Shown: positions 23,954-31,740 of the stretch, one piece after another
Position numbering within the stretch: position 1 is the stretch's first letter
Layout of the letters: every line of letters starts with the position of its first letter
Assembly: GCA_035623275.1 (NCBI GenBank)
Contig: DASPTT010000151.1
Span: 1 to 39,665 of the forward strand
Source of the DNA: DASPTT01 sp035623275
GTDB lineage: Bacteria > Actinomycetota > Acidimicrobiia > Acidimicrobiales > UBA8190
Direction: 5' to 3'
DNA length: 39,665 nt
Made by a program: the position numbers and the translations under genes
Notes under the pieces: generated by a model
What the model was told of the DNA's origin: nothing
Databases searched by the model: none
Seen by the model: only the letters and a program-made list of their open reading frames with translations

Positions 23954-25433
23954 ACGCCGCCCCGACCGGCGCCGGCACCGGCACCGGATTGGTGAACTCC
24001 ATCGTCCCGTCGTCGACCGGGGTGCGCTCCATGGCCCGGTAGTCGCGCAGGTAGCTCTGGTGCACCTGCCACGGGAAGCGCGACCCCTGCTTCGGCAGGC
24101 GGTGCGCGGCGCGCTGGACGTAGCCGGAGCTCAGGCCCATCACCGAGGAGGACGTGATCTCCGTGTCGTGGTCGACGGGCGTGCACTGGCGCAGGCCGCG
24201 CTCGTGCAGATGGTTCAGCAGCCGGGCGACGTAGCGGCAGGTGAGCTCGCACTTGAGCGTCCACGACGCGTTGGTGTAGCCGATGGCCACGGCCATGTTG
24301 GGGACGTCCTGGAGCATCATCCCCTTGTACATCATCTTCTCGGACACCTCGACCGGGCGTCCGTCCACGCGCACGTCCATCCCGCCGGCGAAGAGCAGGT
24401 CGAGCCCGGTGGCGCTGACGACGATGTCGGCCTCGAGCTCGGTGCCCGAGCGCAGGCGGATCCCCGTGGACGTGAACGTGTCGACGTGGTCCGTGACCAC
24501 CGCAGCGCGCCCGCGCCGGATGGCGCGGAAGAGGTCGCCGCCGGGGACGAGGCACACGCGTTGGTCCCACGGGTCGTACGAGGGGGTGAAATGGGTGGTC
24601 ACGTCGTAGCCTTTCGGGAGCTGGCGGGCCACCTGGCGCAGCAGCATCCGCCGCACCAGCTTCGGTCGCCGCCGGCTCACCTGGTAGAAGGCCTGGGTCA
24701 CCAACGCGTTGGCCCAGCGCGTCACCCCCGGGGCGATCGACCGGGGCAGCACGCGGCGCAGCACGGCGGTGGTGGCATAGCGATCGGGCATGGTGATGAT
24801 GTAGGTGGGCGAGCGCTGCAGCATGGTGACGTGCGCGGCCCGCTCGGCCAGCGCCGGGATGAGCGTGACCGCCGTGGCCCCGCTGCCGATGACCACGATG
24901 CGCTTGCCCTCGTAGTCGAGGTCCTCCGGCCAATGCTGGGGGTGGACGAACGTGCCCCGGTAGTCGTCCACGCCCTCGAAGTCGGGCTGGTAGCCGTGGT
25001 CGTAGCGGTAGTACCCCGTGCAGGAGAAGAGGAACCCCACCGTGAGCTCGAACGTCTCGCCGGTGTCACCTCGCTCGGCGGTGACGTGCCAGCACGCCTC
25101 CGGCGTCGACCAGTGGGCGGCGACGACGCGATGGTGGAAGCGGATGTTGGCGTCGATGCCCTCGGCCGTGGCCGTCTCGCGGATGTAGCGCAGGATCGAG
25201 GCACCGTCGGCGATGGTCTTCTCCTGGTCCCAGGGCCGGAACCCGAATCCCAGCGTGTTCATGTCCGAGTCCGAACGGATGCCGGGGTACCGGAACAGGT
25301 CCCAGGTGCCGCCCGTGGCGCCGCGGGCCTCGAAGACGGCGTAGCTGGCCCACGGGCACTCGGCCTGGAGGTAGTGCCCCGCGCAGATCCCCGAGAGGCC
25401 GGCACCCACGACGAGGACGTCGAGATGTTCCAT
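23952..25433 (-). CDS. Flavin-containing (Baeyer-Villiger-type) monooxygenase, EthA-like
   Basis: A 493-residue FAD/NADPH enzyme. The FAD Rossmann motif is V-V-G-A-G-L-S-G near the N-terminus. The G-A-T-G-G-T-W-D motif and R-S-D-S-D-M follow. The Baeyer-Villiger fingerprint appears as Y-R-G-T-F-V-H-P-Q-H-W (F/Y-x-G-x-x-x-H-x-x-x-W), and the NADPH motif is V-I-G-S-G-A-T-A. It would oxidise a ketone to an ester or lactone. The start is taken at ATG 25433, six bases after AAAGGTG; a GTG nine bases upstream is possible. It lies 15 bp after the PF10118 hydrolase gene and ahead of an SDR, opposite a TetR gene, as in the ethA-ethR pair. Confidence 0.92.
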   Translation of the reverse strand: MEHLDVLVVGAGLSGICAGHYLQAECPWASYAVFEARGATGGTWDLFRYPGIRSDSDMNTLGFGFRPWDQEKTIADGASILRYIRETATAEGIDANIRFHHRVVAAHWSTPEACWHVTAERGDTGETFELTVGFLFSCTGYYRYDHGYQPDFEGVDDYRGTFVHPQHWPEDLDYEGKRIVVIGSGATAVTLIPALAERAAHVTMLQRSPTYIITMPDRYATTAVLRRVLPRSIAPGVTRWANALVTQAFYQVSRRRPKLVRRMLLRQVARQLPKGYDVTTHFTPSYDPWDQRVCLVPGGDLFRAIRRGRAAVVTDHVDTFTSTGIRLRSGTELEADIVVSATGLDLLFAGGMDVRVDGRPVEVSEKMMYKGMMLQDVPNMAVAIGYTNASWTLKCELTCRYVARLLNHLHERGLRQCTPVDHDTEITSSSVMGLSSGYVQRAAHRLPKQGSRFPWQVHQSYLRDYRAMERTPVDDGTMEFTNPVPVPAPVGAA

Positions 25434-25448
25434 GGACGGCACCTTTCC

Positions 25449-26345
25449 TCAGGCGGCGGAGCCGACGAGCTTGTCGTTGAGGGTGCCGTCCTCGCCGAAG
25501 AGCTCGGCCCGCCACTGCTCGATCAGCGCGCCGGTGTCGCGGTCGTTGGGATGGAAGTCCGGCCGGCAGTAGTCGCGCAGCCGGATCCAGACGTCGCGCT
25601 GGAGGTACGGGGAGCGGCGGATCTCGCGCCAGCTGCGTCGCAGCTCGCCGCGGTGGTAGGTCGCCCGGTCCCCGAGCAGCGACAGCAGCGTCTGGAGCCC
25701 CATGACGAGGAGGAAGCCGAAGCGCAGGACGTGCATGGTCCACACCCGGGTGCGCTCGCTGCCGCCGACCGCCTTGTAGACGTCGAAGGCGACCGCCTTG
25801 TGCTCCGACTCCTCGAGCGCGTGCCAGAGGAAGAGGTTGCGGACCTCGTCGTGGCCGATCTGCTGGCGGGTGCGGGCGTCGGTGAGCACCACCTCGGCCA
25901 ACGTAGCGGTGAAGTGCTCCAGGGCGGCGGTGGCGGCCAGGTTGGCCTTGGCCGTCGCCACCTTGGTGCGCAGGGCCAGGCCCCTGCGGGTGAGCCACTC
26001 GTAGCGCTTGGTGGGATAGCCGAGCTCGGCCAGGCGGTCGTTGAGGACCCGGTGCTCGCGGCCGTGAACCGCCTCCTGGCCGATGAAGCCGCTCACCTGG
26101 CGCTTGAGGTCGGGGTCCGTGATCCGGTCGCGGAAGTGGCGCACGGAGCGCACGAAGTAGTCCTCGCCGTCGGGGAAGACGGACGACAGCGCGGCGATCA
26201 GGTGGCAGGCGATCAGGTTGCCGTCGAAGGCGAAGTGCTTGGGCAGGTCCTGGAGGGAGGCCTCGAAGGAGATCCGCCGGGTGGGCACCGTGCGCCCGGG
26301 GTCGCTCGACTGGCTCACGGGACCGGGATCCTTGGCGTGGGGCAC
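25449..26345 (-). CDS. PF10118-type predicted metal-dependent hydrolase
   Basis: A 298-residue protein of the COG3687/PF10118 family, annotated as metal-dependent hydrolase but with a ferritin-like look. Metal-ligand motifs are Q-E-A-V-H-G-R-E-H (about 87-95), A-L-E-H-F-T and A-L-E-E-S-E-H-K-A-V-A-F-D-V-Y. The C-terminal half has a hydrophobic segment (F-G-F-L-L-V-M-G-L-Q-T-L-L-S-L-L). The GTG at 26345 is chosen because GGAAGGAG precedes it by seven bases; a longer frame reaches into the palindromic operator and is unlikely. It is the first gene of the unit with the monooxygenase and the SDR. Confidence 0.85.
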   Translation of the reverse strand: MPHAKDPGPVSQSSDPGRTVPTRRISFEASLQDLPKHFAFDGNLIACHLIAALSSVFPDGEDYFVRSVRHFRDRITDPDLKRQVSGFIGQEAVHGREHRVLNDRLAELGYPTKRYEWLTRRGLALRTKVATAKANLAATAALEHFTATLAEVVLTDARTRQQIGHDEVRNLFLWHALEESEHKAVAFDVYKAVGGSERTRVWTMHVLRFGFLLVMGLQTLLSLLGDRATYHRGELRRSWREIRRSPYLQRDVWIRLRDYCRPDFHPNDRDTGALIEQWRAELFGEDGTLNDKLVGSAA

Positions 26346-26399
26346 CGCGCTGCTCCTTCCGTTTCTTCCGCTTCTTCCGCCGGTCGTTGCCGTCACCAT

Positions 26400-26405
26400 A
26401 GAATA
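26400..26405 (-). promoter_or_regulatory. -10 candidate (TATTCT) for the hydrolase-monooxygenase-SDR operon
   Basis: On the minus strand TATTCT overlaps the edge of the TetR palindrome and lies about 55 bp before the GTG start. A repressor on the palindrome would cover this promoter. Confidence 0.4.
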
Positions 26406-26426
26406 TTTGAGGGATTGCCTCAAATA
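26404..26426. promoter_or_regulatory. TetR operator: perfect 9-5-9 inverted repeat
   Basis: Arms TATTTGAGG (26404-26412) and CCTCAAATA (26418-26426) are perfect complements around GATTG. The site sits between the divergent hydrolase operon and the tetR gene and overlaps the -10 candidate of the former. It is the most AT-rich patch in the region. Binding by the adjacent TetR protein is a strong inference. Confidence 0.75.
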
Positions 26427-26440
26427 CTAATTTTCTGCTC

Positions 26441-26446
26441 TAGGAT
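26441..26446 (+). promoter_or_regulatory. -10-like TAGGAT before tetR
   Basis: TAGGAT ends six bases before the GTG at 26453, giving a leaderless message. The TTGCCT at 26415-26420 is 20 bp away, longer than ideal, but lies in the operator. Confidence 0.4.
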
Positions 26447-26452
26447 GAAGCC

Positions 26453-27085
26453 GTGGCGATCGAGGGCGAGGTGGGTGCGACGAAGCGGGGCTCGGGCACC
26501 AAGGGCGAGCAGACCCGCCAGGCCATCCTGGGAGCGGCCGTGGCCCGCTTCGGGCGCGACGGCTACCGGGCGACCTCGGTGGCCGACATCGCCCGGGACG
26601 CCGGCGTGGGGGGCACCGTGGCCTACGCCTACTTCCCGGGCAAGGAGGCGCTGTTCCTGGCCGCCCTCGACGAGGACGCCGCCGCGGTGATCAACGAGGG
26701 GCTGGCCAGCGTGCTCGACCAGCCCGAATTCGACGTCTTGGGGAGGACGCTGGTCTTCAGCCTGGTCCGGGCCCTCGACGACCACCCCCTGGCCCGGCGC
26801 ATCATCGCCGGGCTCGAGCCCGGCGTGACCGACCGGGTGCTGGACCTCCCGGCGCTGGCGGAGCTGCGCAAGGCGCTGGCCGAACGGTTGCGCACCGACC
26901 AGCTGGCCGGGACGGTCCGCACGGACATCGACCCGGTGACCATCGCCAACGGCGTGGTGGCCATCGTGATCCCCCTCATGATGGCGGTGGTCCAGGTGGG
27001 GACGCGCGCTGCCGCCGTCTACGCGCCCGACGTCATCGCCGTGTTCGAGGCTGCGCTGGTGGACCCCGCACACCGGCGCGGCTGA
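26453..27085 (+). CDS. TetR-family transcriptional regulator
   Basis: A 210-residue repressor. The N-terminal HTH spans about 17-65: R-Q-A-I-L-G-A-A-V-A-R-F-G-R-D-G-Y, T-S-V-A-D-I-A-R-D-A-G-V-G-G-T-V-A-Y-A-Y-F-P-G-K-E-A-L-F. The rest is a helical ligand-binding domain. Leaderless GTG start. It is divergent from the hydrolase-monooxygenase-SDR operon with a perfect palindrome between, so it probably represses that operon and itself. The ligand may be the ketone substrate or its lactone product; this is inference. Confidence 0.93.
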   Translation: MAIEGEVGATKRGSGTKGEQTRQAILGAAVARFGRDGYRATSVADIARDAGVGGTVAYAYFPGKEALFLAALDEDAAAVINEGLASVLDQPEFDVLGRTLVFSLVRALDDHPLARRIIAGLEPGVTDRVLDLPALAELRKALAERLRTDQLAGTVRTDIDPVTIANGVVAIVIPLMMAVVQVGTRAAAVYAPDVIAVFEAALVDPAHRRG

Positions 27086-27253
27086 GGCCGGCGCAGCTGA
27101 CAAGCCCGCTCCCCTCCTCCCTCACGCCTCCCCTCTGCCCACCCTGGTCGTTCCCGGGGCATTCGTCGACCGACGGAAGTGCCATGATCCTCGGGTCGGC
27201 GGCGGCGTCTCACGGCGACGCTCGCAGTGCAGGACGAACATCGGGAGGCAACC

Positions 27254-27487
27254 GTGATCCGTCGTCTGCCGCACCGCAAGGGTCTGATGGCGCTGCTCCT
27301 GCCCTTCATCGACATCCGCGACGACCTCGTCCACTCCTACGTCCCCGGCCCGGTCGGAAACCTGGTCGAATACGTCGATGGTGCGCTGCTCGGTCACCAG
27401 TGGAACGCGTGGGACCTCACCGCCGGGTCGGGTGGGCCGACGGTCACGAGGAACCCGTCGGCGGTCTTCACCATCGTCGCCGGGTAG
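27254..27487 (+). CDS. Small hypothetical protein
   Basis: A 77-residue frame with a GTG start preceded by GGGAGG five bases upstream. It reads V-I-R-R-L-P-H-R-K-G-L-M-A-L-L-L-P-F-I-D-I-R-D-D-L, then Y-V-P-G-P-V-G-N-L-V-E-Y-V-D-G-A. The composition is balanced, not typical of a noise frame. It has one short hydrophobic patch (M-A-L-L-L-P-F-I) and no recognised domain. It converges on the sulfatase gene. A real but unassigned gene is likely. Confidence 0.5.
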   Translation: MIRRLPHRKGLMALLLPFIDIRDDLVHSYVPGPVGNLVEYVDGALLGHQWNAWDLTAGSGGPTVTRNPSAVFTIVAG

Positions 27488-27532
27488 TCACATCCTGCGT
27501 GGGGCCGACGGGAGGAACGCCCGCCGCCGAGG

Positions 27533-29146
27533 CTAGGCGCTCTTCTGGCGTTGGGCCTGGGCGTCGCCCCTCCACGTGGGCCACCCGAGGAGGTTGGGTC
27601 GTTCGGTGACCCAGGCGCGGGTGTCGTCCCCGATCTCGGCGTCGATGAGCGCCTCGAGCTTGGCGAGGTAGGTCGCGACCAACTCGCGCTTCGCCGGGTC
27701 GGAGGCCAGGTTGGTCATCTCGTCCGGGTCGGCCTCGCGGTCGTAGAGCACCACGTCGTTGTGGGCGAACAGCTCGTCGGCCGTCCTCGGCCGGTTGGGC
27801 TCGAGCGGTGAGAAGTAGCGCCCGAAGCTGAAGCGCTCGTCCGTGAAGCCGCGCAGGAACCCCCGCTTGGTCCAGTCCGGGCGGAGCTCGCCCGAGGCGA
27901 TCTTCTCGCCGACGTCAGGGTCTGCGAAGTGGCGCCAGAACGCGGCGTCGAGGTTGGCCACGTTCTCGACCGCCGTGAGCACCCCCTGCCGGCTCGCCCG
28001 TCCCTCCAGGGCAGGGAGGAACGACCGGCCGGGCAGTGCCGGGAACCGGGTCGTCGCGGCCGCCGCGTCCATGCCGGCGATGTCCAGCAGCGCGGGGGCC
28101 AGGTCGACGCCCGATGCCAGGGTTTCGGTCCGGGTGCCGCCGGCGACGTCGGGGTGGACCACGACGAGGGGCACGTGGAAGTTCTCGTCGTAGACGAGCG
28201 CGCCCTTCTGGCGCAGCCCGTGGGACCCCACCAGGTCCCCGTGGTCGGCGGTGAAGATCACCACGGTGCGCTCGGCCTGCCCAGAGGCCTCCAGGGCGTC
28301 GAGGACGAGGTCCACGCTGCGGTCCACGTCGCGCAGGCAGTTGAGGTAGAAGTTCATCCCCGCCCGCCAGGCGTCCTCCCCCGCCACGGGCCCGAAGGCC
28401 ACATCCGTCACCGCGGCGTACTCGCGCACAGCGGGAGCGGCGCCCGACAGGTCGTCGTGGAGGCTCGGCGCGAGCTCGAAGTCCCACTGCGCCCGGTAGA
28501 CGGGGACGTCGGCCGGCGGTTTCGTGACCACCGCGTGGGCCAGGGCGGGCGGCAGCTGCACCTCCGAGACGCCGCCGTAGTCGAAGCTCATGATGTCGTG
28601 GGGGTTGACGAAGTTGACCGCCATGAACCAGGGCTGCGCGGCGGCGACCGATCCTGCCCGCTCGCGCAGCCACTTCACCGCCTGGCCCGCGATCACGGGG
28701 TCGACACGGAGCCCGGCCCACGCCCCCCCGTCGATGTCGCCCCAGTCGTTCCACTCGGAGAAGCCGTAGGGCTCGAGGTCCCCGACCGTCGAGCGGGGGT
28801 TGGCCGGGTCCATGTAGGCGTTGGAGAGGTGCCATTTGCCCTGGTAGGTGCAGTAGTAGCCCTGGGAGCCGAGCATCGTGCCGATGGTGCCGAGCGCCGG
28901 GTCGAGCGGACGGACGTAGGGCATGTTGTCGTTGTCGTAGATCTCGGTGTGCACGACGTGCTGGCCGGTGTAGAGCACCGAGCGCGACGAGCTGCACATG
29001 GCCGAGGCCACGTAGTAGTTGTCGAAACTCACCCCCTGCTCGGCGAGGCGCTCGCGAGCGGGCAGGGAGAAGCCCGCCGGACGCGGGATCCGCTGACGCT
29101 CCTCGTCGGTCACGATGAGCAGGATGTTCGGGCGGCTGCTGGTCAT
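27533..29146 (-). CDS. Sulfatase-family hydrolase with C-S-S-S-R active-site motif
   Basis: A 537-residue alkaline-phosphatase-superfamily enzyme that would cleave sulfate (or phosphonate) esters. It begins R-P-N-I-L-L-I-V-T-D-E with metal ligand D14. The modified residue would be C51 in C-S-S-S-R-S-V-L-Y-T-G-Q-H; the usual motif is C-x-P/A-x-R, so Ser replaces Pro. Later motifs G-K-W-H-L-S, N-P-H-D-I and F-T-A-D-H-G-D-L-V-G-S-H are intact. No signal peptide is seen, so it is probably cytoplasmic. No formylglycine-generating enzyme gene is in the window. ATG at 29146 with GAGGTG upstream. Confidence 0.92.
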   Translation of the reverse strand: MTSSRPNILLIVTDEERQRIPRPAGFSLPARERLAEQGVSFDNYYVASAMCSSSRSVLYTGQHVVHTEIYDNDNMPYVRPLDPALGTIGTMLGSQGYYCTYQGKWHLSNAYMDPANPRSTVGDLEPYGFSEWNDWGDIDGGAWAGLRVDPVIAGQAVKWLRERAGSVAAAQPWFMAVNFVNPHDIMSFDYGGVSEVQLPPALAHAVVTKPPADVPVYRAQWDFELAPSLHDDLSGAAPAVREYAAVTDVAFGPVAGEDAWRAGMNFYLNCLRDVDRSVDLVLDALEASGQAERTVVIFTADHGDLVGSHGLRQKGALVYDENFHVPLVVVHPDVAGGTRTETLASGVDLAPALLDIAGMDAAAATTRFPALPGRSFLPALEGRASRQGVLTAVENVANLDAAFWRHFADPDVGEKIASGELRPDWTKRGFLRGFTDERFSFGRYFSPLEPNRPRTADELFAHNDVVLYDREADPDEMTNLASDPAKRELVATYLAKLEALIDAEIGDDTRAWVTERPNLLGWPTWRGDAQAQRQKSA

Positions 29147-29252
29147 GGGTGCACCTCGTTGTCCTCGGTCATGGTCGAACGCGGTCGGTCACAGGCGCTC
29201 GCGGGGCTTGCACGGCGACGTCCCGGGTCGTAGTGGCGCTGGTCTTCGCCCC

Positions 29253-30557
29253 TCATGGCCTCCCGGTCCCGGCCGTGGCGCGGCGCTCGACCTTGAGGGT
29301 GCGCAGCGGGAGCCCCGGCGCACCTTGGTGCTCCGGGCGTTCGGCGTGCAGACCGCGCACATGAACGCCGTAGCGGCGGGCCAACGGCGAGGCGGACACA
29401 CCGTGGGCGAGCACGCTCAGGGCGACGGTGACGACCACGGCGCCGAGCACCACCTTGGCGTCGGCAGGCGCCAGGCTGTCGACGGCGATCAGGCCGAAGA
29501 CCACCGAGGCCAAGCCGCGCGGGCCGAACCACCCGACGAATGCGACCGTGGCGCGATCCAGGCCGGAACCGGTCAGCGCCACGGCGACGGGGACCATGCG
29601 CACGACGGTCAGGGCGAGAACGGCGAAGAGGAGGTCGCGCCAGCCCGCCGCCTGCAATCCCGGTACCAACATGACCGCGCCGAAGGCGAACCACACCAGC
29701 AGCGACAGGAGCGTCCCCACCTCCTCGCCGAAGGCGAGCTCGTCCTCACGAGCGCCCAGGACCGTGCCGAAGGCGAGGCCGCCGACGAAGGCGGCGACGA
29801 AGCCGTTGGTGTGCGCGACGAGGGCGACTGCGTAGGCGAAGACGGCGAGCGCGAGAACGGCCAGGGGCCGGAACCCTGGCGCACTCCACCCCCTCTGGGT
29901 GGCCAGCGCCAGCAGCAACGCGCCGGCCAGGCCGACCCCGGCGCCGATCGCCGCACCTCCGACAAGGTCGACGGCGGCCTTCCCGACGCCACCGCCGCTG
30001 ATCGACTCGGTGGCCAAGGCCCCGGCCAGGAACAGATTGACGAACGGCGTGGCGATGCCGTCGTTGAGGCCGCTCTCCACGTTGAGGACTCGGCGCACGC
30101 GCGCGGGGACGCGCCGGTCCGACATGATCGACGCGCCGAGGGCGGCGTCGGTGGGGGCGACGATGGCACCGACGGTGGCGGCCACCCAGATCCCGCCGGA
30201 GGTGAACAGCGCGGCAGCGACTGCCGCTCCGGCGCCGATCGCGAGGGGCAGCCCGATCCCGAGGAGGCGGACGGGGATGCCCACGTCGGCTCGCAACGCC
30301 CGGGCGTTGACCCGGGAGGCGTCGGCGAACAACACCAGGGCGAGAGTGATCTCCGCCACCGACCGGATTGTCGAGGAATGCAGCTGCAGATGGGTGAGGG
30401 CGAAGGGGCCGTGGGTGACGACCAGGCCGAGGAGGACGAACGCGATGGGGGCGGTGACCTGCCAGCGCTCGAGGCGAGCCGACACCAACCCCCAGAGGAC
30501 GACGCAGGCGGCGACGACGGACAGGGCCGTGACGTTGAGGGCGTGGTCAGCGGCCAT
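29253..30557 (-). CDS. CPA1-type sodium/proton antiporter
   Basis: A 434-residue membrane protein with about 12 hydrophobic helices from residue 8 to 390, then a basic cytoplasmic tail. G-A-I-V-A-P-T-D-A-A-L-G-A (about 130-142) and N-V-E-S-G-L-N-D-G-I-A-T-P (about 158-170) are the ion-binding motifs of NhaP/CPA1 antiporters. It would exchange Na+ or K+ for protons to hold pH and ion balance. ATG at 30557 follows a GAGGG. A DosR-like box lies 138 bp upstream. The gene before it on this strand is tRNA-Ala. Confidence 0.92.
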   Translation of the reverse strand: MAADHALNVTALSVVAACVVLWGLVSARLERWQVTAPIAFVLLGLVVTHGPFALTHLQLHSSTIRSVAEITLALVLFADASRVNARALRADVGIPVRLLGIGLPLAIGAGAAVAAALFTSGGIWVAATVGAIVAPTDAALGASIMSDRRVPARVRRVLNVESGLNDGIATPFVNLFLAGALATESISGGGVGKAAVDLVGGAAIGAGVGLAGALLLALATQRGWSAPGFRPLAVLALAVFAYAVALVAHTNGFVAAFVGGLAFGTVLGAREDELAFGEEVGTLLSLLVWFAFGAVMLVPGLQAAGWRDLLFAVLALTVVRMVPVAVALTGSGLDRATVAFVGWFGPRGLASVVFGLIAVDSLAPADAKVVLGAVVVTVALSVLAHGVSASPLARRYGVHVRGLHAERPEHQGAPGLPLRTLKVERRATAGTGRP

Positions 30558-30694
30558 GGGCGCCCTCGCGTGCGACAGTCCGCGGGCGCGGCACGCCCCG
30601 CCGCTCTTCGGTCACGTCCCCACCTCCAGCGCCCACCTGGCGCCCTATACGACCAACGCCGTCGTCATTGTCCGCAGCAACGGTCGGCCCGGAT

Positions 30695-30710
30695 CAGGGC
30701 CGAAGGTCCC
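30695..30710 (-). promoter_or_regulatory. DosR/DevR-like box upstream of antiporter gene
   Basis: On the minus strand the site reads GGGACCTTCGGCCCTG, that is GGGAC-N4-GGCCC. It differs by one base from the copy before the SHOCT gene. Confidence 0.5.
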
Positions 30711-30786
30711 GATCCGCCGGGGCACCTGGGACGAGGCGCAGTGGATCGCCGAACGGCGTGGCGACTCGCGAGCCCGCACGCGCCTC

Positions 30787-30861
30787 TGGTGGAGGTGATG
30801 GGGATCGAACCCACGACTTCCTGCTTGCAAAGCAGGCGCTCTACCACTGAGCTACACCCCC
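30787..30861 (-). tRNA. tRNA-Ala (anticodon TGC)
   Basis: The reverse complement folds as a 75-nt tRNA. The acceptor GGGGGTG (30861-30855) pairs with CACCTCC (30797-30791, one G-U), then discriminator A and encoded CCA (30789-30787). The anticodon arm CCTGC-TTTGCAA-GCAGG gives TGC. The D-arm AGCTCAGTGGTAGAGC and T-loop GGTTCGATCC are canonical. Confidence 0.96.
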
Positions 30862-31055
30862 GGGACCCGCGTCCGGTGTGTGCGCACCGAGGACCGCTGC
30901 CGGGAACACGGCCCGGCCAATGCTAGGCGGGAGCGGGGGGCCGGAGGTCCGCCACCGTCCCGCGGGGCCGACCGGTGCCCGACCCGGGCCACGTCGCGAC
31001 GACGCCCCGCCGCCACCGGGTCCGAGCCCGGCGCGACGGGGCGCCGCAGGTCCCG

Positions 31056-31445
31056 TCACCCGAGGATCTTGGCCTTGCCCTGTTGGAACTCCGCCTCGGT
31101 GATGACGCCCTTGTCCCGGAGGTCGGCCAGCTTGGCAACCTCGTCGGCGCTGCCGCTGCCCGCCGCGTCGCGCACATAGGCGCGGAAGGCCTCGTCTTGC
31201 TGCTTGGCCTCACGAGTGGAACGTTCGTGCATCGAGCCGCCGCGGGCGATCAGGTACACGAGAACGCCGATCAGGGGCACGATGATCACGAAGATGAACC
31301 ACCCGGCCTTGCCCCAACCCCCCATGTCCTCGCTCCGGAAGATGTCGATGATCACCGTGATCAGGATGAAGATCCAGAGGAAGAACAAGAAGAACCACAG
31401 CAACGTCAGGAATGCATTCAACAGCGGATAGGTGTATCCGAGCAC
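31056..31445 (-). CDS. Membrane protein with PLDc_N-like region and C-terminal SHOCT domain
   Basis: A 129-residue protein. Two transmembrane segments (about 11-34 and 49-67) flank R-S-E-D-M-G-G-W-G-K-A-G-W, the motif seen in the N-terminal domain of phospholipase-D-like and many small actinobacterial membrane proteins. The C-terminus (about 100-127: E-V-A-K-L-A-D-L-R-D-K-G-V-I-T-E-A-E-F) is a SHOCT domain, an oligomerisation helix pair. Start is GTG 31445 after a run of GGAAGGAAGG. Such proteins are often in stress regulons, and a DosR-like box lies 83 bp upstream here. Its molecular job is not known. Confidence 0.87.
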   Translation of the reverse strand: MLGYTYPLLNAFLTLLWFFLFFLWIFILITVIIDIFRSEDMGGWGKAGWFIFVIIVPLIGVLVYLIARGGSMHERSTREAKQQDEAFRAYVRDAAGSGSADEVAKLADLRDKGVITEAEFQQGKAKILG

Positions 31446-31527
31446 GCCTTCCTTCCTTTCCCTATGACGGTGGCCCCGCCATCGGGGCTGTCCTCGGTCA
31501 TCGTGGCACCGGGCTCGCGAGGCCAAC

Positions 31528-31543
31528 CAGGGTCGAAGGTCCC
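31528..31543 (-). promoter_or_regulatory. DosR/DevR-like box upstream of SHOCT gene
   Basis: On the minus strand the site reads GGGACCTTCGACCCTG, that is GGGAC-N4-GACCC, one base off the GGGAC-N4-GTCCC pattern of DosR boxes. Confidence 0.5.
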
Positions 31544-31614
31544 GCCGACCGGGTTGCTCAATCGCGGCACGACCTTTGTCGGGCAGGGGTCTGACGCGCC
31601 ATCAGCGGCGTCGC

Positions 31615-31691
31615 CCCACCCGACGTGTGGCCAGGCCAAGGACCTGATCCGCGAGCGCACTCGGGCGCTGTCCGCCCACCCGACGTGGGCG
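31615..31691. repeat. Two copies of CCCACCCGACGTG spaced 60 bp
   Basis: CCCACCCGACGTG occurs at 31615-31627 and 31675-31687. In the second copy flanking bases make a perfect 7-bp inverted repeat (CGCCCAC and GTGGGCG, 31673-31691). The second copy ends just before a TAGCCT -10-like box (31694-31699), about 40 bp upstream of the SGNH gene. The pair looks like a regulator-binding tandem site. Confidence 0.5.
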
Positions 31692-31693
31692 CG

Positions 31694-31699
31694 TAGCCT
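31694..31699 (+). promoter_or_regulatory. -10-like TAGCCT upstream of SGNH gene
   Basis: TAGCCT lies directly after the second inverted repeat and 41 bp before the ATG at 31741. That would give a 5' leader of about 35 bases. Confidence 0.35.
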
Positions 31700-31740
31700 T
31701 TGCATGCCCCTCCCACACGAACGCCCGCACCTCTCCGCGC

